From Anaerolineales bacterium UBA1429 (GTDB lineage: Bacteria > Chloroflexota > Anaerolineae > UBA1429), in contig DCTX01000067.1 of assembly GCA_002329325.1 (NCBI GenBank), positions 29,705 through 44,121 on the forward strand: a DNA stretch of 14,417 nucleotides, in the 5' to 3' direction. The notes beneath the pieces are model-generated. The model was not told where the DNA came from. It ran no database searches and saw nothing but the letters and a program-made list of their open reading frames with translations. Positions 13,686 to 14,417 of the stretch are shown piece by piece. Positions within the stretch are counted from its first letter, which is position 1. The number at the start of each line of letters is the position of its first letter. Made by a program: the position numbers and the translations under genes.

Positions 13686-14417
13686 ATGACCCACGGCGAT
13701 GAGCGAACCACTGGCAGCAATGGCTATCAGACCAGTTGCATGGCGCGCTTGGCGGCCAGCGATCCCGACGCGGCCGCAGCGATCGGGCGCGAGATCGAGC
13801 GCCAGCAGGATACCATCGAGCTGATCGCGTCAGAGAACTATGTCAGCCAGGCCGTGCTGGACGCCCAGGGCACGATTCTGACCAACAAGTACGCCGAGGG
13901 CTACCCGGGGCGGCGCTACTATGGCGGCTGCGCCAACGTGGACGAGGTCGAGAGCCTGGCCATCGAGCGGGCCAAGCAGCTCTTTGGCGCGGATCATGCC
14001 AACGTCCAGCCCCACGCCGGCTCTCAGGCCAACGCCGCCGCCTACATGGCCCTGCTCCAGGGCGGCGACACGGTGCTCTCCATGAGCCTGGCCCATGGCG
14101 GCCACCTGACCCACGGCCACCAGCTCAGCTTCTCGGGGATCCAGTATCACTTTGAGCACTATGGGGTAACCCGTGAGACGGAGTGCATCGACTATGATGC
14201 GCTGGCGGCGCAGGCGGCAGAGCTCAAGCCCAAGATGATCCTGGCGGGCGCCAGCGCCTATCCTCGCATCATCGACTTTGCGCGGCTGCGTGAGATCGCC
14301 GACTCCGTGGGGGCCTATCTGGTGGCGGACATTGCACACATCGCCGGTCTCGTCATCGCAGGGCTGCACCCCAGCCCCATCCCCTATGCCGATATCGTGA
14401 CCACCACCACCCACAAG
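13686..14417 (+). CDS. glyA: Serine hydroxymethyltransferase (N-terminal part)
   Basis: GlyA interconverts serine and glycine while passing a one-carbon unit to tetrahydrofolate, using pyridoxal phosphate, in the cytoplasm. The 244 codons present run off the window end. Family phrases are 'IELIASENYVSQAVLDAQGTILTNKYAEGYPGRRYYGGC', 'VDEVESLAIERAKQLFGADHANVQPHAGSQAN', 'SLAHGGHLTHG' and 'YLVADIAHIAGLVIAGLHPSPIPYADIVTTTTHK'. The last lysine is the one that binds pyridoxal phosphate, so the window ends at the catalytic residue, and about 40 percent of the usual ~415-residue protein lies beyond. The ATG at 13686 has GAGGAG 8 bases upstream. An N-terminal extension of about 17 residues (MTHGDERTTGSNGYQTS) precedes the conserved start of the family. 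Confidence 0.96.
   Translation, partial: MTHGDERTTGSNGYQTSCMARLAASDPDAAAAIGREIERQQDTIELIASENYVSQAVLDAQGTILTNKYAEGYPGRRYYGGCANVDEVESLAIERAKQLFGADHANVQPHAGSQANAAAYMALLQGGDTVLSMSLAHGGHLTHGHQLSFSGIQYHFEHYGVTRETECIDYDALAAQAAELKPKMILAGASAYPRIIDFARLREIADSVGAYLVADIAHIAGLVIAGLHPSPIPYADIVTTTTHK

Noticed and set aside
1..14417. CRISPR arrays, insertion sequences, transposase genes or attachment sites
   Set aside because: No spaced direct repeats, terminal inverted repeats or mobile-element genes were seen. The only notable repeats are the in-frame duplications in the anti-sigma linker, and the tRNA-Leu gene has no duplicated 3' end nearby.

Overview
The window is GC-rich, densely coded bacterial DNA carrying mostly metabolic genes. 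Short Pro/Thr/Ala-rich linkers recur in three secreted or membrane proteins. A PPi-type phosphofructokinase and an ECF sigma factor followed by a HxxxCxxC anti-sigma are also present, and several genes start with GTG. This style recalls Chloroflexota (Anaerolineae-like lineages), but that assignment is an impression from protein style; no marker gene here proves it.

Layout. Positions 1-123 hold the 3' end of an unrecognised + strand gene. It converges on a - strand lipoprotein gene (168-1142). The lipoprotein gene and a GT2 glycosyltransferase (1465-2376) diverge from a 322-base gap in which each has a readable sigma70-type promoter. The glycosyltransferase is followed on the same strand by five metabolic genes: an SDR oxidoreductase of the D-mannonate oxidoreductase type, a HAD hydrolase, a LarA-superfamily racemase/epimerase homologue, 6-phosphogluconate dehydrogenase (gnd) and a PPi-type phosphofructokinase (pfp). 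This run ends at a hairpin near 8365-8410. It converges on a - strand gene for a two-thioredoxin plus CcdA/DsbD-like membrane protein (8460-9989), whose own promoter lies at 10027-10055. Next on the - strand come class II fructose-bisphosphate aldolase (10119-11036), with a clear terminator behind it, and tRNA-Leu(CAA) (11200-11283), with a strong promoter. A well-formed intrinsic terminator lies between the tRNA and the aldolase. On the + strand follow an ECF sigma factor, a two-TM-segment zinc-type anti-sigma factor and the start of glyA. The glyA fragment has a TATAAT promoter and a structured leader, and the window stops exactly at its pyridoxal-phosphate lysine codon.

How the genes may work together. 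The SDR, the LarA homologue and gnd suggest a sugar-acid route: D-fructuronate to D-mannonate (SDR), D-mannonate to D-gluconate (C2 epimerisation by the LarA homologue), phosphorylation by a kinase not seen here, then oxidative decarboxylation by Gnd to ribulose 5-phosphate. Pfp and the aldolase are glycolytic/gluconeogenic. This chain is inferred from family resemblance and neighbourhood and is the most interesting hypothesis in the window. The other notable signals are regulatory: an intrinsic terminator ending 15 bases before the ECF sigma start codon, a terminator in front of the aldolase gene, and a palindrome inside the glyA promoter spacer.
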